Positions 7,764-10,458 of a stretch of DNA of 10,458 nt are shown piece by piece. Made by a program: the position numbers and the translations under genes. The number at the start of each line of letters is the position of its first letter. Position 1 is the stretch's first letter. The stretch lies in the NCBI GenBank assembly GCA_001604435.1, contig LVBO01000127.1, positions 1 to 10,458 on the forward strand, in the 5' to 3' direction. The stretch comes from Synergistales bacterium Syner_01. GTDB lineage: Bacteria > Synergistota > Synergistia > Synergistales > Aminobacteriaceae. The notes below the pieces were generated by a model. The model worked only from the letters and a program-made list of their open reading frames with translations, did no database searches and had not been told where the DNA came from.

Positions 7764-8000
7764 TTCCCAAAAAAGCAAACAATTACAGTTTTCTACGAGA
7801 AACACAAGGTTTTATAGCCCGTGCCAACACAAAGCGTTTTTTAGGCGTCCTTTTGGGGAGCGAAACTATAACCATGCTCTAAATTTCATAACGAAATGTG
7901 CAAAAACGCCCGTGCAAAGAGAGGGTGTAAGCGCCATGTTCTTCCAATTCTGAAGTCGTTCGTACCCTCTTGTAGGAAAGTGGAAGAAGTGGTAGTCTGA

Positions 8001-8030
8001 TAGTCAAAACGCACTTTCACTCAATATCTT
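8001..8030 (+). promoter_or_regulatory. Weak candidate promoter of nrdJ
   Basis: TAGTCA (8001-8006) and TATCTT (8025-8030) each match four of six consensus bases with an 18-bp spacer. The start would lie near 8037. The -10 box falls inside the first NrdR-like box, as expected for repression, but the match is weak. Confidence 0.3.
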
Positions 8031-8064
8031 GTGTGTGAAACTTTTGTCATTGTGCATATAGTGT
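8019..8064. promoter_or_regulatory. Tandem NrdR-box-like sites upstream of nrdJ
   Basis: The 16-mer ACTCAATATCTTGTGT (8019-8034) matches 14 of 16 positions of the NrdR consensus acaCwAtATaTwGtgt. A second 16-mer, ATTGTGCATATAGTGT (8049-8064), matches 11 of 16, with a perfect right half and a degenerate left half. The sites start 30 bp apart, about three helical turns, close to the spacing known for paired NrdR boxes. NrdR is the ATP/dATP-sensing repressor of ribonucleotide reductase genes; its own gene is not in the window. Confidence 0.6.
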
Positions 8065-8068
8065 TTTT

Positions 8069-8074
8069 AGGAGG
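8069..8074 (+). promoter_or_regulatory. Shine-Dalgarno setting the GTG start of nrdJ
   Basis: AGGAGG lies seven bases before GTG 8082. No in-frame ATG occurs until 8394 (inside the conserved catalytic domain), so GTG 8082 is the credible start. Confidence 0.85.
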
Positions 8075-8081
8075 GGTTTAC

Positions 8082-10458
8082 GTGTCGGTTTCCTACAAGG
8101 AACGCTTTCGTTCTTCCTTTTCATCCTCTGCGCCGGGAGGCGGCGAACGTCTCTCCGAGAATGCCCTGTGGCTTCTCGATCAGCGCTATTTTGCGCGTCG
8201 ATACGACTCGGCTCTCCGGGGAATCCGGAAGGAGAACTCTTTCGACGAGTTCGCCCGGCGCGTGGCGCGTACTGTCGCATGCGCGGAGACGTCCTATCTC
8301 GCTGGAGGGGAAGAGGATCTGCGGTGGCTTCGCAGGCTGGAACGGAATATCTTCGACGATATCCTGAACCGGCGCTTCCTGTTCAACTCTCCATGCCTCT
8401 TCGGCGCGGGAGCGGGTTTGACCGTGGACCCCGGGATGGCGGAGAAGATCTACTGCGATCCGGAGGAACTGACGTTCGAAGACTACGCTCTTCTGCATCG
8501 CTCGAAGACGAAGGGGCAGCAGCTCTTTGCCTGCTTTGTCATAGAAGTCCCGGACAGTATCGACGGGATTTTCGACTCCGTCAAGGATGCGGCCGTAATC
8601 AGCAAGTACGGCGGAGGCGTCGGCGGAAACTTCGGCCACCTTCGCGAGCGGGGCTCCGTGATCAACGGCGGCATCGGCGGTCAGGCGAGCGGTCCGGTGT
8701 CGTTCATGGAGACGTGGAACACCATGGGCGCGGTGGTGGTTCAGGGCGGCCGCAGGCGCGCCGCGCTTATGGGGATGCTCTTCGACGATCACCCCGATAT
8801 CTTCGACTTCATCGACGCGAAGGTCGACGAGGGAAAACTTCCGTACTTCAACATCTCCGTCTGTGTCTCGGACAAACTGATGAAGTCGGCGCAGACGGGC
8901 GCGGACTTCAATCTCTTCTCGCGGAGCAGCGGCAAGGTCGTCCGCTCGCTCAACGGCGCCGAACTGTGGAACAAGCTCTGCGAAAGCGCCTGGAAGCGCG
9001 GCGACCCCGGCATCTTCTTCATCGACCGGGCGAACACGGATAATCTGCTGAAACTCGACGAAACGTGGCGCATCGAGTCTACGAATCCATGCGTGACCGG
9101 CGATACGTGGATAATGACCGACCGGGGAGCGCGTCAAGCGCGCAGTCTCGTAGGCTGCCCTTCGTTCCTTTTGGTTAATGGCGCCCGATACCGTACAGAA
9201 GGCTTTTTCAGCACCGGCGTGAAACCTGTATTCGAGTTGACGACGAAAGAAGGGCATTCGCTCAAACTGACTGCGGATCACAAGGTGCGCCGAGTATCCA
9301 GAAAAACCCGGTATTCGACGGAATACGAATGGGTAGAGGCTGTGAACCTTCGTGAAGGAGACGTGCTTTCTCTTCACGATCATCGGGAGTGCATCGGGTG
9401 GCAGGGGCAGTTTTCCGAGTCGGAGGGCTATCTGCTCGGCCTGCTTCTAGGCGACGGGACCTTGAAGAAAGACAAGGCGGTTCTTTCCGTTTGGCTCCCT
9501 GAGAAAGCCGCAAACGGTGATCTTTTCGGGCAGAAATCCGTTATGGAAAAGGCGTATGAATACGCGAGCGCTCTGCCGCACAGAAGCGACTTTTCCGGTT
9601 GGATTCCAGTCCCCGGACGCAACGAATATCGCCTTTCGACGTCGGCGATCAAGGATTTGGCTCTTTCTTTGGGGATGGAGCCGGGAAAGAAAAAAATTAC
9701 ACCGAAACTTGAATCAACTGTTTCAAGTGCTTTTTACAGAGGATTCCTGCGAGGACTTTTCGACGCTGACGGTTCAGTTCAAGGAACTACGGAGAAGGGA
9801 ATCAGCGTTCGCTTGGCGCAAAGCGATCTCGGCACGTTGCAAGCAGTACAGAGAATGCTCGGTAGACTCGGAATTCACTGCACTGTCTATACGAACCGCA
9901 GAAACGCTTCGCTTCGGTTACTGCCAGACGGCAGGGGAGCTTCGGCAGTCTATTCGTGCAAGGAGCAGCACGAGCTGGTTGTGAGCAGAGAAAATCTCGT
10001 CCGTTTCAAGACAATGATCGGTTTCGCAGACGCCGAAAAAAGCCATGCCCTTGAAAACGCGCTTTCCAGCTACGAGAGGAAACAGAACAGGGAGCGCTGC
10101 TTTGCGCATTTTCAATCGTTTGTGCCGTGCGGCGAAGAAGAAGTTTTCGATGCCATGGTGCCGGGTGTGAACGCCTTCGATGCAAATGGATTCTATGTGC
10201 ATAACTGCGGCGAACAGCCGCTGCCGAATTATACCAGCTGCAACCTTGGCTCGGTCAATGTGGAGGCCTTCGTGGAGCGCCGGGAGGACGGGAGCGTTCG
10301 TTTCGACTTCGCCGCCTTTGCCGACCAGGTCTTCCGGTCGATGTACTATCTCGACCTCGTCATCGACGCGTGCTCCTACCCGCTGGAAAAGATAGGGGAG
10401 CGCACGCGGCGCATTCGCCCCGTGGGGCTGGGCATCATGGGATTGGCCGACGCGGCCA
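8082..10458 (+). CDS. nrdJ: Class II (adenosylcobalamin-dependent) ribonucleotide reductase with intein, 3' end outside window
   Basis: I read the frame codon by codon from GTG 8082 to the window end and found no stop. The enzyme reduces ribonucleotides to deoxyribonucleotides in the cytoplasm, using a B12-generated thiyl radical. The N-terminus begins near the catalytic domain (LSENALWLLDQRYF), with no ATP-cone. Recognisable blocks are FNSPCLFGAG, SKYGGGVGGNFGHLR, GGQASGPVSFMETWN, QGGRRRAALMGM and DHPDIFDFIDAK. The N-extein is 336 residues. The spliced product would read NPCGEQPLPNYTSCNLGS, with catalytic N335, C337 and E339 (mature numbering), matching the N-x-C-x-E triad of Thermotoga NrdJ. 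C151 and C348 are the expected redox pair. The visible C-extein ends at RPVGLGIMGLADAA. Transcription is probably under NrdR control. The intein is annotated separately. No frameshift or decay is visible. Confidence 0.95.
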   Translation, partial: MSVSYKERFRSSFSSSAPGGGERLSENALWLLDQRYFARRYDSALRGIRKENSFDEFARRVARTVACAETSYLAGGEEDLRWLRRLERNIFDDILNRRFLFNSPCLFGAGAGLTVDPGMAEKIYCDPEELTFEDYALLHRSKTKGQQLFACFVIEVPDSIDGIFDSVKDAAVISKYGGGVGGNFGHLRERGSVINGGIGGQASGPVSFMETWNTMGAVVVQGGRRRAALMGMLFDDHPDIFDFIDAKVDEGKLPYFNISVCVSDKLMKSAQTGADFNLFSRSSGKVVRSLNGAELWNKLCESAWKRGDPGIFFIDRANTDNLLKLDETWRIESTNPCVTGDTWIMTDRGARQARSLVGCPSFLLVNGARYRTEGFFSTGVKPVFELTTKEGHSLKLTADHKVRRVSRKTRYSTEYEWVEAVNLREGDVLSLHDHRECIGWQGQFSESEGYLLGLLLGDGTLKKDKAVLSVWLPEKAANGDLFGQKSVMEKAYEYASALPHRSDFSGWIPVPGRNEYRLSTSAIKDLALSLGMEPGKKKITPKLESTVSSAFYRGFLRGLFDADGSVQGTTEKGISVRLAQSDLGTLQAVQRMLGRLGIHCTVYTNRRNASLRLLPDGRGASAVYSCKEQHELVVSRENLVRFKTMIGFADAEKSHALENALSSYERKQNRERCFAHFQSFVPCGEEEVFDAMVPGVNAFDANGFYVHNCGEQPLPNYTSCNLGSVNVEAFVERREDGSVRFDFAAFADQVFRSMYYLDLVIDACSYPLEKIGERTRRIRPVGLGIMGLADAA
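9090..10205 (+). mobile_element. Intein with two-motif LAGLIDADG homing endonuclease in nrdJ
   Basis: The 372-residue insertion interrupts nrdJ in frame. Block A starts at its first residue, CVTGDTW, so Cys1 is the splicing nucleophile. Block B holds GHSLKLTADHKV, with T61 and H64 of the TxxH motif. Two endonuclease motifs follow: LLGLLLGDG (residues 115-123, Asp122) and FLRGLFDADG (219-228, Asp227), spaced as in single-chain LAGLIDADG enzymes, with both catalytic Asp present. Block F begins VFDAMV (D354), and block G ends in HN (H371, N372), followed by extein Cys. All class 1 splicing residues are present, so the intein should be able to excise itself and ligate the exteins. The endonuclease would cut intein-free nrdJ alleles at this site. 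One oddity is an Asn (361) where block F usually has His. Confidence 0.95.

Larger units (their letters stand above)
7675..8081. other. Divergent intergenic region patB/nrdJ
   Basis: These 407 bases are AT-richer than the genes. They hold the patB promoter and palindrome on the left and the NrdR-like boxes and ribosome site of nrdJ on the right. The middle part, about 7770-7970, shows no RNA gene, cobalamin riboswitch core or convincing small gene. A 68-codon ORF starting at 7676 has no ribosome site and resembles nothing I know. Confidence 0.6.

Noticed and set aside
7676..7882. 68-codon ORF in the patB/nrdJ spacer
   Set aside because: There is no Shine-Dalgarno, it starts against the patB start and includes the patB promoter and palindrome; its translation resembles no known protein.
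6604..7953. 449-codon plus-strand ORF opposite patB
   Set aside because: The minus-strand product is a clear PLP enzyme with all key residues. The opposite frame shows no recognisable domain.
7976..8018. GAAAGTG...CACTTTC inverted repeat with a 29-base loop
   Set aside because: The 7-bp arms with a long loop and no T run can arise by chance; it is neither a terminator nor a clear operator.
7770..8060. Cobalamin riboswitch for a B12-dependent reductase
   Set aside because: I looked for the conserved B12-box core and compact pairing and found neither; NrdR-like sites explain regulation better.
8121..9383. 420-codon minus-strand ORF opposite nrdJ
   Set aside because: It is the antisense shadow of conserved reductase blocks and the intein start, with no motif of its own.

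Overview
The window is a GC-rich stretch of bacterial chromosome with tightly packed genes, strong Shine-Dalgarno sites and rho-independent terminators. It carries no phage, plasmid or IS genes. The only clear selfish element is an intein. An adenosylcobalamin-dependent (class II) ribonucleotide reductase, a membrane diguanylate cyclase and a secreted protein with a Sec-type signal peptide suggest a free-living, probably anaerobic or facultative bacterium. A Synergistota-like source is possible, but that is a guess from gene style and cannot be proven from 10 kb.

Layout. (1) From base 3 to 2162, plus strand, is the 3' part of a TPR-CHAT gene, a caspase/separase-like putative protease with a visible His/Cys pair. 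(2) From 2222 to 3694 is an exported TPR protein with a long charged linker and an unrecognised C-terminal domain; a terminator at 3711-3753 closes this pair. (3) A new transcription unit follows, with an extended -10 promoter and an operator-like palindrome. It holds an EamA/DMT permease (3929-4822) and, 23 nt later, a 7-TM/PAS/GGDEF diguanylate cyclase (4846-6384). (4) A 17-bp hairpin (6439-6488) separates this unit from a convergent minus-strand MalY/PatB-type PLP enzyme (6493-7674). (5) A 407-bp divergent intergenic region (7675-8081) holds the patB promoter, a 16-bp palindrome and two NrdR-box-like sites. (6) From GTG 8082 to the window end runs nrdJ, open at the 3' edge and interrupted in frame by a 372-residue LAGLIDADG intein (9090-10205).

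The most notable observation is the intein. It sits exactly between the NP and CGE of the nrdJ active-site motif, so the cysteine required as the +1 nucleophile for splicing is also the predicted thiyl-radical cysteine of the reductase. No active enzyme can exist before splicing. The second item of interest is the CHAT gene with its exported TPR neighbour, a possible functional pair of unknown role. The other genes are standard families whose substrates cannot be read from sequence alone.
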